From assembly GCA_020638495.1 (NCBI GenBank), contig JACKIN010000015.1, positions 34,576-98,575 on the forward strand: a stretch of DNA of 64,000 bases. Reading direction: 5' to 3'. The notes beneath the pieces are model-generated. The model was given only the letters and a program-made list of their open reading frames with translations, was not told the DNA's origin and ran no database searches. The position numbers and the translations under genes were made by a program. The DNA is from Geminicoccaceae bacterium. Lineage in GTDB: Bacteria > Pseudomonadota > Alphaproteobacteria > Geminicoccales > Geminicoccaceae. Positions within the stretch are counted from its first letter, which is position 1; every line of letters begins with the position of its first letter. This document shows, piece after piece, positions 44,469-53,792 of the stretch.

Positions 44469-45266
44469 TCAATCGTCGTCGGCGGCAGCTTCCTCGGCGG
44501 CCTGCGCCTCGTCCCGCTTCTTCTCGGCCAGTCGCACGAGATGGATGGAGATCTCGTAGAGCGCCAGGATCGGCAGAGCCAAGCCGAGCTGGCTGATGAT
44601 GTCCGGCGGCGTGAGCAGGGCGGCGACGACGAAGACGCCGACGACAGCATATTTACGGTTGCGGGCGAGGCCGTCGGCAGTGACCAGGCCGACCCGCCCC
44701 ATGAGGGTCAGCGCCACCGGCAGCTGGAAGCAGAGGCCGAAGGCGAAGATGAGCTTCATCACGAGGTCGAGATATTCGCCGACGCGCGCCTCCAGCTCGA
44801 TCGGCAGGGTCCCGGCGCCACCGGCGGTCTCGAAGCTCACGAAGAAGCGCCAGGCCAGCGGGAAGATGACGTAGTACACCATCGCCCCGCCGAGGAAGAA
44901 CAGCACCGGCGTCGCTATCAGGAACGGCAGGAAGGCCTGCTTCTCGTTTCGATACAACCCGGGCGCGATGAAAAGGTAGAGCTGGGTCGCGACGAACGGG
45001 AAGGTGATGAAGGCGCCGGCGAAGAAGGCGACCTTGAGATAGGTGAAGAACGCCTCGGTCAGGCTCGTATAGATCATCCGCCGGCCGGTCTGGCCCTCGT
45101 AGACGGCAGCGAGCGGGCGGACGAGGAAGGCGTAGATCTGCTCGGAGAAGAAGTAGCAGACGACAAAGCCGAGCAGGATCGCCGCGGCGCTGTACATGAG
45201 GCGGTTGCGCAGCTCGAGCAGATGGTCGAGCAGCGGCATTTCGCGGTCGTCGATGTCCTTGATCAC
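44469..45266 (-). CDS. tatC: Sec-independent protein translocase TatC
   Basis: The product is 265 residues starting at GTG 45266. It has six membrane helices and the TatC blocks MPLLDHLLELRNRLMYSA, ALTLMGRVGLVTADGLARNRKYAVVG and FVVAALLTPPDIISQLGLALP. It is the receptor for twin-arginine signal peptides. It lies 24 bp after tatB. The acidic C-terminal tail ends AADDD. Confidence 0.95.
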   Translation of the reverse strand: MIKDIDDREMPLLDHLLELRNRLMYSAAAILLGFVVCYFFSEQIYAFLVRPLAAVYEGQTGRRMIYTSLTEAFFTYLKVAFFAGAFITFPFVATQLYLFIAPGLYRNEKQAFLPFLIATPVLFFLGGAMVYYVIFPLAWRFFVSFETAGGAGTLPIELEARVGEYLDLVMKLIFAFGLCFQLPVALTLMGRVGLVTADGLARNRKYAVVGVFVVAALLTPPDIISQLGLALPILALYEISIHLVRLAEKKRDEAQAAEEAAADDD

Positions 45267-45290
45267 GGCAGGGTTCGTCCGTTCGTCGCG

Positions 45291-45746
45291 CTAGGAGCGG
45301 GGCGTGGTCGCCCCGTCCGAGAGGGTTGCCGCATCCTTGTCCGGCTCGGACGTCGCGGTGTCGTCGGCGACGGCCGCGGGCGGCCCGGCCGGTGCCGCCG
45401 GCGCCTCGATCCTCGGCTTGGCAGGCGCCGTCTTGCCGACTTTGCCGGGCTTCGCCTTGTCCTCGACGTCGAAGGCGCGCGCGAGCTCACCCTTCGGATC
45501 GACGGCGTCACTGATGGTCTTGCGCAGATCGATCCTGCCGGTCCGGTCGATGCTCTTCTTGATCTCGTCGAGCTCCGCCTCGCGCGCCATGTCGTCGATC
45601 GAGCGCTGGAAATCGCGTGCCAGCGCACGCGCCCGCCCCGTCCAGTGGCCAATCGTCTTGGCCACCTTGGGCAGATCCTTCGGGCCGATGACGATAAGCG
45701 CCACCAGCATGATAACGGCCATTTCCGACCAGCCGAGATCGAACAT
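45291..45746 (-). CDS. tatB: Sec-independent protein translocase TatB
   Basis: The product is 151 residues. MFDLGWSEMAVIMLVALIVIGPKDLPKVAKTIGHW is the diagnostic N-terminus: one helix, hinge, amphipathic helix. A Pro/Ala/Lys-rich tail follows. It acts with TatC in the twin-arginine receptor complex. Confidence 0.93.
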   Translation of the reverse strand: MFDLGWSEMAVIMLVALIVIGPKDLPKVAKTIGHWTGRARALARDFQRSIDDMAREAELDEIKKSIDRTGRIDLRKTISDAVDPKGELARAFDVEDKAKPGKVGKTAPAKPRIEAPAAPAGPPAAVADDTATSEPDKDAATLSDGATTPRS

Positions 45747-45786
45747 GCGCGCCCTTCAGCCGCTGCCGTGCCGCTCGCCGCCGCAC

Positions 45787-46014
45787 CTAGCTCTTGGCCG
45801 CCTCGTCCTTGGTCCGATCCATCTTCATCTCGGGGCTGGTCGCCTCCTCGCTCAGCGCGCGCGGCGTCTGCTCCTCGTCCTCGTCCTTCATGCCCTTCTT
45901 GAAGTTCTTAACGCCCGATGCGACGTCGCCCATCACCTTCGGCAGCTTGCCCGCGCCGAACAGGATGAGGACGATCACAAGGATCAGGACGACCTGCCAG
46001 ATACCGATACTCAT
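45787..46014 (-). CDS. tatA: Sec-independent protein translocase TatA
   Basis: The product is 75 residues. MSIGIWQVVLILVIVLILFGAGKLPKVMGDVASGVKNFKKG is a typical TatA: one helix, FGAGKLP hinge, amphipathic helix, acidic tail. It forms the Tat pore. It follows scpB and precedes tatB on the same strand. Confidence 0.94.
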   Translation of the reverse strand: MSIGIWQVVLILVIVLILFGAGKLPKVMGDVASGVKNFKKGMKDEDEEQTPRALSEEATSPEMKMDRTKDEAAKS

Positions 46015-46111
46015 GGGGAACCCTCTTGATGCCGCAGCCCAACTCCCGGAGCCGGGAAGGCGCGTTCTGCGGATGTTTCAGCAGTCTGGCAAAAAAACTG
46101 GGGCTGTGCAA

Positions 46112-46738
46112 TCAGGTCCCGGCCACTCCCGGGGGCAGCTCGATATCGGCCTGACCGTGGGCCTCCGCCGTCGCGTCATCGGGCGCCGATCCACCACCTC
46201 CGGCCGTCCGGAACAGGCCGGCGGCCTCCAGCTCGTCGAGGCGTGGCAGATCGTCGAGCGAGCTCAGATCGAATTGATCGAGAAAGCCCGGCGTGGTCAC
46301 CCAGGTGACCGGCCGGCCCGGCACCTCGCGCCGCCCCTTGGGTCTGACCCAGCCCGCCTCGACGAGCTGGTCGAGCGTGCCCCGGGCAACCGGCACCCCG
46401 CGCACCGCCTCGATCTCGGCACGGGTCACCGGCTGCTGGTAGGCGATGATCGCAAGCGTCTCCATCGCCGCCTTCGACAACCTGCGACGACGCGACTCGA
46501 CGCGCTCCAGATGGGGTGCCACGCTGGCTGCGGTGCGGAACGCCCACTGGCGACCGTGCCGCTCGAGCCGGACGCCGCGCGCTGCATAATCCGCGGCGAG
46601 CTCCTCGAGAATGGCCAGCACATGCCTTCCGTCCCTGACATGCGCCTGCAGCAGCGCCTCGTCCAGGGGCTCGCGACTCTGGAAGAGCAGCGCCTCGACC
46701 ACCAGCTTGGCGTCGATCGCCTCGCCTTCGTCGCTCAT
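46112..46738 (-). CDS. scpB: Segregation and condensation protein B
   Basis: The product is 208 residues, starting at the ATG at 46738, which overlaps the scpA stop by four bases. KLVVEALLFQSREPLDEALL is followed by the winged-helix block LSKAAMETLAIIAYQQPVTRAEIEAVRGVP, the ScpB signature. A low-complexity tail ends the protein. It is a kite subunit of the SMC condensin complex. Confidence 0.93.
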   Translation of the reverse strand: MSDEGEAIDAKLVVEALLFQSREPLDEALLQAHVRDGRHVLAILEELAADYAARGVRLERHGRQWAFRTAASVAPHLERVESRRRRLSKAAMETLAIIAYQQPVTRAEIEAVRGVPVARGTLDQLVEAGWVRPKGRREVPGRPVTWVTTPGFLDQFDLSSLDDLPRLDELEAAGLFRTAGGGGSAPDDATAEAHGQADIELPPGVAGT

Positions 46739-47466
46739 CGCCGCCGGATCCGGATCGGGCCGAACGGTGCCGCCTGGTCGATCTCGATGGTGCCGCGCTT
46801 GGCCAGCTCCAGGCTGGCGACCAGCGACGCCGCCAGCGCCGAGCGCCCGAGAAACACGTCGGCGAGCCCGGGTGGCAGGAAGCCGGCGAGATCCTGCCAT
46901 TCCCGGCCGGTCAGGAGCCGCGACAGCCGCTCGAGCGCCGCCTCGACACTCATCGCCCGACGCGGCACCAGCCGGATGGATTGCTGCCGCCGTCGCGCCA
47001 TCAACCGGGCATAGGACTCCATGAGACCGGCCAGATCGGCGCGCCAGTGGTCCTCGTGGCGAACCGGGGCGGATTCGGGAGCGCCGCGCGCATATCGCGC
47101 CACCTCCAGCTCCGGGCAGAGATCGAGCCATGCGACGGCCCGGCGGATGGCATCTAGCTTGCGCAGCCGGGCGGCCAGCGCCTCGGCCATCGCGTCGACG
47201 TCCTCGTCCTCGCGTGCCTCCCTGGGCAGGAGGAGCTGCGATTTCATGAAGGCGAGCCAGGCCGCCATCACCAGATACTCGGCCGCCAGCGACAGCTCGC
47301 GGGCCCTGGCCTCCTCGAGATAGGCGAGAAACTGATCGGCCAGCGCCAGGATCGAGATGCGCGACAGATCGACCTTCTGCGCGCGGGCGAGCTCGAGCAG
47401 CAGATCGAGCGGCCCCTCGAACCCGTCGAGGTCGACGACGAATCGATCGGGCGACAGGGCGCTCAT
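46735..47466 (-). CDS. scpA: Segregation and condensation protein A
   Basis: The product is 243 residues. I choose the ATG at 47466, which overlaps the protease stop (TGATG) and has GGAG 5 bases upstream; the ATG at 47475 would add three residues. FEGPLDLLLELARAQKVDLSRISI, LAAEYLVMAAWLAFMKSQLLLP are the family marks. It is the kleisin of the SMC condensin. Confidence 0.94.
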   Translation of the reverse strand: MSALSPDRFVVDLDGFEGPLDLLLELARAQKVDLSRISILALADQFLAYLEEARARELSLAAEYLVMAAWLAFMKSQLLLPREAREDEDVDAMAEALAARLRKLDAIRRAVAWLDLCPELEVARYARGAPESAPVRHEDHWRADLAGLMESYARLMARRRQQSIRLVPRRAMSVEAALERLSRLLTGREWQDLAGFLPPGLADVFLGRSALAASLVASLELAKRGTIEIDQAAPFGPIRIRRR

Positions 47467-48155
47467 CAGCTCCATCCGGTGAGCAGCAGGACCAGCGAAT
47501 GAACGGTCTGCACCATCGGCAGGAGGATGGCCGCCAGGGGGTTGATGGCAAAGCCCAGCTCGCGCGCGAGCAGCGGCAGCACGAAGACGACACCGAGCAG
47601 GATGAACAGACCGTAGCGCTCGGTGCGGGCGAACTTGACGGCCAGCGGGACCGGCAGAAGCCCGGTCAGCACCCGACCGCCATCGAGCGGCAGGAGCGGC
47701 AGCATGTTGAAGCAGGCGAGCACGACATTGATGAGCAGCGCGTTGTCGAGATTCTGCCAGACCCATTGGCCGATCTCGCTTTGCGTCCCGACGAAGCCAT
47801 GCATCAGCAACGCCACCGCCAGGGCCATCACCATATTGATGCCCGGGCCGGCCAGCGCCACCCATATCATGTCCCGCTTCGGGTTGTGCAGGCGATGGAA
47901 GGCGACCGGCACCGGCTTGGCCCAGCCGAAAAGGAAGGGCGCGCCGACGAGCAGCAGCAGGCCGGGCAGCACCAGCGTGCCGAAGGGATCGACGTGCCGG
48001 ATCGGGTTGAAGCTGAGCCGGCCGAGCGACTTCGCCGTGTCGTCGCCGAGCTTGTCGGCGGCCCAGGCATGCGCAGCCTCGTGCATGGTGATCGCGATCA
48101 CCACGGGCAGAAACCAGACCGAGAGCGTGTGGCCGAGAGCGACGAGGTCAGGCAC
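47466..48155 (-). CDS. Site-2 protease family protein (M50, SpoIVFB/YdiL-like)
   Basis: The product is 229 residues with about six helices. The zinc-binding MHEAAHAWAADKLGD is followed by a second motif, NMLPLLPLDGGRVL, supplying the third ligand. It is a membrane zinc protease. It sits between nagZ and scpA in the usual alphaproteobacterial order; its substrate is unknown. Its start overlaps the nagZ stop by eight bases. Confidence 0.9.
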   Translation of the reverse strand: MPDLVALGHTLSVWFLPVVIAITMHEAAHAWAADKLGDDTAKSLGRLSFNPIRHVDPFGTLVLPGLLLLVGAPFLFGWAKPVPVAFHRLHNPKRDMIWVALAGPGINMVMALAVALLMHGFVGTQSEIGQWVWQNLDNALLINVVLACFNMLPLLPLDGGRVLTGLLPVPLAVKFARTERYGLFILLGVVFVLPLLARELGFAINPLAAILLPMVQTVHSLVLLLTGWS

Positions 48156-49188
48156 GACCGACCTCGGCTTCGAGCAGGCCGGCGAGGGTGGTCACGAGAT
48201 CGTCGAGGGCCTCGCCGGCGGCTGGCCCGGGACGCAACGACTGCAGGCGCGTCATGCTGGCATGCTCGAGGTCGGAAACGGTCCGGAGGACGGCGTCGAC
48301 CTCGGCCGCGTCACCACTGCAGTGCAGGGCCAGGTCGCAGCCTGCCGCTAGGGCGAGGCTGGCCCGTTCCTCGATTGGTCCGGACAGCGCCTGCATGCTC
48401 AGATCATCGCTCAGCAGCAGCCCCTGAAAGCCGATCGCACCCCGGATGACCTCCGCGATCACCCTGGGCGACTGGGTCGCCGGGCGGTCCGGATCGATCG
48501 CGGCGAAAACGATGTGCGCGGTCATGCCGAGCGGCAGATCGGCCAGTGGCCGGAAGGCCTGCCAGTCGCTGGCGTCGAGGATGGCCCATTCGGCCACGAC
48601 CCGCGGCAGCTCGAGATGGCTGTCGCACGTCGCCCGCCCGTGCCCGGGAAGATGCTTGATGATCGGCAGGACGCCCGAAGCCATCAGTGTATCGGCGGTG
48701 ATGCGGCCGAGCCCGGCGACCAGCGCCGGGTCGGCGGCGAAGGCCCGATCGCCGATTGCCCCGGTCGTCTCCGGCATCAGGAGATCGAGGCACGGCGCGC
48801 AGACGACGTCGATGCCCACCTCGCGCAGGATCGTCGCCATCGCCCTGGCCTGCAACGCCGCGGCCGCCTCGCCCGCCGCCCGATCGCGCTCCGCCAGCCG
48901 ACCCAGCATGCGCGCCGGCCAGAGCTGTGGCCAATGCGGGGGGCCGAGCCGCTGCACCCGGCCGCCCTCCTGGTCGACGAGGATCGGCACCCAGCGATCG
49001 GGGAACAGCGCCCGCAGCTCGTTGGTCAGGGCCAGCAATTGCGACCGGCTCTCGCAATTGCGCTGGAACAGGATGAAACCGGCCGGTGGATTTCTGGCGA
49101 GCAATCGCCGCTCCGCGGGCTCGAGGGCGGTTCCGGCAATTCCGACGATGGCGGCCCTGGCCTGGCTCGTCCCCGCCGACGCCCTCAA
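48148..49188 (-). CDS. nagZ: Beta-N-acetylhexosaminidase (NagZ, GH3)
   Basis: The product is 346 residues. The TTG at 49188 is chosen because it overlaps the stop of the SPOR gene (TTGA) and the product then opens just before GIAGTALEPAERRLL. PILVDQEGGRVQRL, the His/Asp catalytic loop KHLPGHGRATCDSHLELP, and the nucleophile Asp in LLLSDDLSMQAL are present. It releases GlcNAc during cell-wall recycling. Confidence 0.92.
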   Translation of the reverse strand: MRASAGTSQARAAIVGIAGTALEPAERRLLARNPPAGFILFQRNCESRSQLLALTNELRALFPDRWVPILVDQEGGRVQRLGPPHWPQLWPARMLGRLAERDRAAGEAAAALQARAMATILREVGIDVVCAPCLDLLMPETTGAIGDRAFAADPALVAGLGRITADTLMASGVLPIIKHLPGHGRATCDSHLELPRVVAEWAILDASDWQAFRPLADLPLGMTAHIVFAAIDPDRPATQSPRVIAEVIRGAIGFQGLLLSDDLSMQALSGPIEERASLALAAGCDLALHCSGDAAEVDAVLRTVSDLEHASMTRLQSLRPGPAAGEALDDLVTTLAGLLEAEVGRA

Positions 49189-50294
49189 GAAGTCGGCCCG
49201 ACGATGAAGCAGTCGCTGCCCGCCTGCTGCAGGACACGGCATGCCCGGTCGGCCGCATCGCGACCCTGAAACGGTCCGGCCTGCAGGCGAAAGAACGTGT
49301 TGCCACCGACATTGGCCTGCTCGACCCGGCTGCGCAGGCCACCGAGCACGGACGGGTGCTGCCGTTGCAGATCCGACCAGGCCGCCGCGGCAGCCGCCTC
49401 GTCGCGCACCGCCAGCAATTGCAGACGGTAGCTCGCCGTCAGCTCGCCCGATGCGGCTGGTGCTGCCGCCACCTGTGTGCGTGGCGTCGGCGGTGCCGCC
49501 GGCCTTGCCGGTGTCGTGGTCGCGGTTCGCGCCGGGGCTGCGGCCGGTGCCGGCGCCGTACGTGGGGCAGGTGCCCGGGTTGCCGCCGTGGGCTCCGGCG
49601 CCGAAGCCGCAACAGTCGGCGCGCTCGCTTCAGGTGCCGGCGGTGCCGGCGCTGACGGTGTCGGCTCCTCGATCGGCCTCGGGGCCTCGGCGACGGGCTG
49701 CGGAGCGACAGGATCAGCGGCTGGAACTGGCGGGGCTGCCGGAACCAGCGGAATTTGCTGCTCCTCTGGCACGCTCGCGACAGCGCCACCATCGCCGGGC
49801 TCGATCTCACGCAGCTCCTTGGGGCCCTCGGCCAGATCGGCGAGCAATGCGTCGAGGCTGTCGTCCTCGGCGGTCTCGGGCGGGACCGGCTCGGCCTGCA
49901 ATTCATCGGGAATGACATCGGCAGCCGAGCGTGGCGCCGACTCGTCGCGTGGTATCAGGCGCTCGACCCGGACCGGCGCGTCGGGCTCGTTGAGCGCCTG
50001 GACCACCACCGACTCCTCGTTCACGACGGGCGCACCACCCCGCTCGTTCGGCTCCCGCTTGAGCGGTCCGACCTCGGCCCGCACCACCGGCGGCGCTTCG
50101 TCACCGCCCGGCATCATGTCCTGATAGGCGAACCAGACGACCGAGACGAAAAGGGCAAGGACCACGGCGACCAGACCGCCGATGACCAAGCCGCGATAGC
50201 GCCGCTTCGGTCGCGTCCGTGCGGGCGTGCGACGCAGCGCCGCCACGTCGACCGAATTCTCGTCGATCGTCTCGTGCCCTCGTACCTGATTCAT
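49185..50294 (-). CDS. SPOR-domain membrane protein
   Basis: The product is 369 residues. One membrane helix (VIGGLVAVVLALFVSVVWFAY) near residue 45 leaves a short basic cytoplasmic head and a long Pro/Ala/Glu-rich linker, with a C-terminal SPOR domain (YRLQLLAVRDEAAAAAAWSDLQRQ ... FRLQAGPFQGRDAADRACR). SPOR domains bind bare glycan strands at the septum. It lies between argS and nagZ, as in many alphaproteobacteria. Confidence 0.9.
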   Translation of the reverse strand: MNQVRGHETIDENSVDVAALRRTPARTRPKRRYRGLVIGGLVAVVLALFVSVVWFAYQDMMPGGDEAPPVVRAEVGPLKREPNERGGAPVVNEESVVVQALNEPDAPVRVERLIPRDESAPRSAADVIPDELQAEPVPPETAEDDSLDALLADLAEGPKELREIEPGDGGAVASVPEEQQIPLVPAAPPVPAADPVAPQPVAEAPRPIEEPTPSAPAPPAPEASAPTVAASAPEPTAATRAPAPRTAPAPAAAPARTATTTPARPAAPPTPRTQVAAAPAASGELTASYRLQLLAVRDEAAAAAAWSDLQRQHPSVLGGLRSRVEQANVGGNTFFRLQAGPFQGRDAADRACRVLQQAGSDCFIVGPTS

Positions 50295-50345
50295 CTCTCG
50301 TCCGATCCTCCGCCAGCTCCGACGTGGAGCTCGGCTGGCAAAGAC

Positions 50346-52094
50346 CTAGTGCATTTCGGCCACCGGCGTCACGCCCATGATCCGAAGCCCGTTGGCCAGC
50401 ACCTGCCGAACAGCCCGGAGCATCGCGAGACGCGCGCGGCTGAGCTCAGGCTCGCCCGTCTTGAGAAAACGCAGTCCCGCATCCTCATTGCCACGGGTCC
50501 AGAGCGCATGAAAGTCGCTCGCGAGCTCGTGCAGGAAGAAGGCGACGCGGTGTGGCTCTTGCTGCAGGGCGGCATTGACGACCACCCGCGGAAAGAACGC
50601 CGCGGTCTTGACCAGCGTCATCTCGGCCGGATCCACGAGCCGCTCGAGCGCCGCCTCGCCCGGCTCGGCGAGCCGGCTCCCCTGCCCCTCGGCCTCGGCG
50701 TTGCGCAGCACGGAGCAGATCCGCGCATGGGCGTACTGCACATAGAAGACCGGATTGTCCTTCGATTGCTCGACCACCTTGGCGAGGTCGAAATCGAGCG
50801 CCGCGTCGTTCTTCCGGGTCAGCATGATGAAGCGGAAGACGTCCTTGCCGACCTCGTCGATGACGTCGCGCAAGGTGACGATGCGCCCGGCCCGCTTCGA
50901 CATCTTCAAGGGCTTGCCGCCGTCGAGCAGATTGACGAGTTGGCAGAGCCGCACCTCGAGCCGGCCGGCACCCTGGCTCAGGGCCTGGACCGCCGCCTGC
51001 AGGCGCTTGACGTAGCCACCGTGATCCGCACCCCAGACATCGATCATCAGGGGAAAGCCGCGCTCGAGCTTGTCGAGATGATAGGCGAGATCGGCGGCGA
51101 AATAGGTCCAGGCCCCGGTCGAGCGCTTCAGCGGCCGATCGACGTCGTCACCATAGGCGGTTGCCCGGAAAAGGAGTTGTGGCACCGGTTCCCAGTCCTC
51201 CACGGGCTTGCCCTTGGGCGGCGGCAGCGTGCCGGTGTAGAGCAGCCCGAGCTGCTCGAGTCGGGCCAGCGCCGCGTCGACCCGGCCGGCCTCGACGAGG
51301 GCACGCTCGGAGGTGAAGACGTCGTGCTCGACGCCCAGGGCCGCCAGATCGTCCTTGATCCGCCGCAACATCCAGGCGACGCCCTCGCGCCCGAAGGGAT
51401 CGAGCCATTCCTGCTCGAGGCGATGGCGCCAATGACCGCCATCGCGCTCGGCGATCGCCCGGGCCACCGGCAGCAGCTCCTCGAGCGGGTAGAGACCCTG
51501 CGGCACCGGCCCGGGATGATCGCCCAGGGCCTCGAGGTAGCGGTGGTGGATCGACCGGGCCAGGATCTCGATCTGCGCGCCACCGTCATTGACGTAGTAC
51601 TCGCGGGTGACCTCGAAGCCGGCATGGGCGAGGAGCGCTGCCAGCGCGTCGCCGAAGACCGTGCCGCGGCCGTGCCCGACATGCAGCGGGCCGGTCGGGT
51701 TGGCCGAGCAGAATTCGACATTGACCTTCTGGCCTTGCCCCACCGTGGAGCGGCCATAGTCGTCACCCGCTGCGAGAATGGCGCCGATCTGCGCCTGCAC
51801 GAAGCTCGGCTCGAAGTGCATGTTGACGAAGCCCGGCGGCACCGCCTCGACCGATGCCAGCACGGCCTCCCCGGCGAGCTCCTCGGCCAGCGCCTCGGCA
51901 ATGGCGAGCGGCTTCATGCGTGCCGCCTTGGCCAGGGTCAGGGCGGCATTCGTCGCCGCATCGCCGTGCCCCCGTTCGCGCGGCGGCTCGACCGTGATCC
52001 GGTCGAGCGGCAGGCCTTCCGGCAGCCGACCCGCGGCGACCAGCCGGCGGAGCGCCGCCTGCACGGCCAGAAGTAGCGTATCGAAGGGGTCCAT
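50346..52094 (-). CDS. argS: Arginyl-tRNA synthetase
   Basis: The product is 582 residues, standard. The HIGH-like motif is NPTGPLHVGHGRG and the KMSKS-like is PLKMSKRAG. The C-terminal DALR anticodon domain (DNPVFYVQYAHARICSVLR) is intact. It charges tRNA-Arg. Confidence 0.95.
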   Translation of the reverse strand: MDPFDTLLLAVQAALRRLVAAGRLPEGLPLDRITVEPPRERGHGDAATNAALTLAKAARMKPLAIAEALAEELAGEAVLASVEAVPPGFVNMHFEPSFVQAQIGAILAAGDDYGRSTVGQGQKVNVEFCSANPTGPLHVGHGRGTVFGDALAALLAHAGFEVTREYYVNDGGAQIEILARSIHHRYLEALGDHPGPVPQGLYPLEELLPVARAIAERDGGHWRHRLEQEWLDPFGREGVAWMLRRIKDDLAALGVEHDVFTSERALVEAGRVDAALARLEQLGLLYTGTLPPPKGKPVEDWEPVPQLLFRATAYGDDVDRPLKRSTGAWTYFAADLAYHLDKLERGFPLMIDVWGADHGGYVKRLQAAVQALSQGAGRLEVRLCQLVNLLDGGKPLKMSKRAGRIVTLRDVIDEVGKDVFRFIMLTRKNDAALDFDLAKVVEQSKDNPVFYVQYAHARICSVLRNAEAEGQGSRLAEPGEAALERLVDPAEMTLVKTAAFFPRVVVNAALQQEPHRVAFFLHELASDFHALWTRGNEDAGLRFLKTGEPELSRARLAMLRAVRQVLANGLRIMGVTPVAEMH

Positions 52095-52135
52095 CGTCTT
52101 GTCCGATCAGGGGCATTCGGCGCCCGGACTGAGTG

Positions 52136-53326
52136 TCAGGAGCGAAACCCGGCAAGCTTGAAGAGCCGATCATGCTCGTCGACCGCATATCGGTCGGTCA
52201 TGCCGGCTACGTAGTCCCGCACTGCATCCGCCGTCGCAGCGCTGCCCGGCGCCCCGGCCCGCTGCTGCCAGCGGTCCGGCAGGCAATCGGGCGCATGGAG
52301 CAGCGCCCCGACCAGTTCGGTCACGAGCCGCTGCGCCTTGCGCGCCATCCGGTTCACCTTGTAGTGGCGGTACATGCGGGCATGCAAGAAGTGGCGCAGC
52401 TTGCCCACGGCCGTCGTCATCTCTGCCGAGAAGCCGGCAAGCGGCCGGCCGGCCTCGCGCACATCCTGCACCGAGCGCGGCCTGGTCTCCGCCAGCCGGC
52501 GTTCTGTCTCGGCGACGAGATCCGCCACCATGCGGTCGATGAGCCGGCGATTGGTCTCGTGGATCAGCCGCCGGGCGTCGACAGCGGGATGGGCGGTCTC
52601 GACCTCCCTCACCACCGCGCCGACGACCGGCAAATCGCGCAGGTCGGCAAGCGTGAAGAAGCCCGCCCGCAGCCCGTCATCCATGTCGTGGTTGCAATAG
52701 GCGACATCATCGGCGATCGCCGAGATCTGCGCCTCGAGCGGTGGCTGCAGGGCGAGCTGCATGGCTGCCGCCAGGGGATGATCGGCAATCGCCGGCGACG
52801 GCGTCGGCAAAGGGCCGTTGTGCTTGGCCAGTCCCTCCAGGGTCTCGACCGACAGGTTGAGCCCGTCGAACAGCGCATAGCGTTGCTCCAGCCGGGTGAC
52901 GACCCGGAACGTCTGGACATTGTGATCGAAGCCGCCGAACGGCCGTAGCGCCGCATCAAGCGCCCACTCGCCGGCATGGCCGAACGGGCTGTGGCCGAGG
53001 TCGTGGGCGAGCGCCAGGGCCTCGGCCAGGTCCTCGTCGAGCCCGAGCACCCGCGACAGCGTTCGCGCAATCTGCGCCACCTCGAGGCTGTGGGTCAGCC
53101 GGGTGCGGAAATGGTCACCCTCGAAATTGACCAGCACCTGGGTCTTGTACTCGAGCCGGCGGAACGAGGTGGAATGAACAACCCGATCCCGGTCGCGCTG
53201 AAAGGTGCTGCGCAGCCCGCTCGCCGGCTCGTCGACCAGCCGGCCACCGCCCGGGCTGCCCATGGCAGCATGGGGCGCCCGCGAGGCGGCGCGGGCGCTG
53301 CGCTCGGATGTTGGCCGGTTTGACAA
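52136..53326 (-). CDS. dgt: Deoxyguanosinetriphosphate triphosphohydrolase-like protein
   Basis: The product is 396 residues. STFQRDRDRVVHSTSFRRLEYKTQVLV and the HD metal site LTHSLEVAQIARTL ... LAHDLGHSPFGHAGE define the family. It degrades dGTP or a related dNTP. The start is TTG at 53326, which lines up with family N-termini (APHAAMGSPGGGRLVDEP) but has no strong ribosome site; the exact start is uncertain. It is divergent from erpA. Confidence 0.9.
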   Translation of the reverse strand: MSNRPTSERSARAASRAPHAAMGSPGGGRLVDEPASGLRSTFQRDRDRVVHSTSFRRLEYKTQVLVNFEGDHFRTRLTHSLEVAQIARTLSRVLGLDEDLAEALALAHDLGHSPFGHAGEWALDAALRPFGGFDHNVQTFRVVTRLEQRYALFDGLNLSVETLEGLAKHNGPLPTPSPAIADHPLAAAMQLALQPPLEAQISAIADDVAYCNHDMDDGLRAGFFTLADLRDLPVVGAVVREVETAHPAVDARRLIHETNRRLIDRMVADLVAETERRLAETRPRSVQDVREAGRPLAGFSAEMTTAVGKLRHFLHARMYRHYKVNRMARKAQRLVTELVGALLHAPDCLPDRWQQRAGAPGSAATADAVRDYVAGMTDRYAVDEHDRLFKLAGFRS

Positions 53327-53387
53327 GGGTCAGCCGCTTCTTACATAGCTGGTGCTGGGACAACGTGTCGAAACATAGGTGGGCGCC

Positions 53388-53762
53388 ATGACCGAGATCA
53401 AGGCAGGCGACGATGTCGTCGGGAAGGGCCGCCCGGCACCGCTGACCGTGACGGAGAGCGCGGCCCGCCGGGTCAGGCGGATCATCGAAGCCGAGGGGGC
53501 ACGCGACCTGCGGCTGCGAATCAGCGTCTCCGGCGGCGGCTGCTCCGGCTTCCAGTATGGCTTCGCGCTCGATCGCAACAGCGAGCCCGACGACGTGGCG
53601 ATCGAGAAGGACGGCATCACCGTCGTCGTGGACGGCATGTCGCTCATGTATGTCCTCGGATCGCAGCTCGATTTCGTCGAGGATCTGACCGGCTCCTATT
53701 TCAGGGTCAGCAACCCGAACGCCACCGCCTCCTGTGGCTGTGGCACGTCTTTCGCCATCTAG
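53388..53762 (+). CDS. erpA: Iron-sulfur cluster insertion protein ErpA/IscA
   Basis: The product is 124 residues from the ATG at 53388 (a GTG nine bases earlier is possible). The three cluster Cys are in GGGCSGFQYGFAL and the terminal SCGCGTSFAI. It delivers [2Fe-2S] or [4Fe-4S] clusters, needed by many enzymes in this window (IspH, Mo hydroxylase, the reductase-like protein). It is preceded by AGGTGGG. Confidence 0.93.
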   Translation: MTEIKAGDDVVGKGRPAPLTVTESAARRVRRIIEAEGARDLRLRISVSGGGCSGFQYGFALDRNSEPDDVAIEKDGITVVVDGMSLMYVLGSQLDFVEDLTGSYFRVSNPNATASCGCGTSFAI

Positions 53763-53792
53763 CTCGATGGCGCCATCGGGCGGGACAGGTTC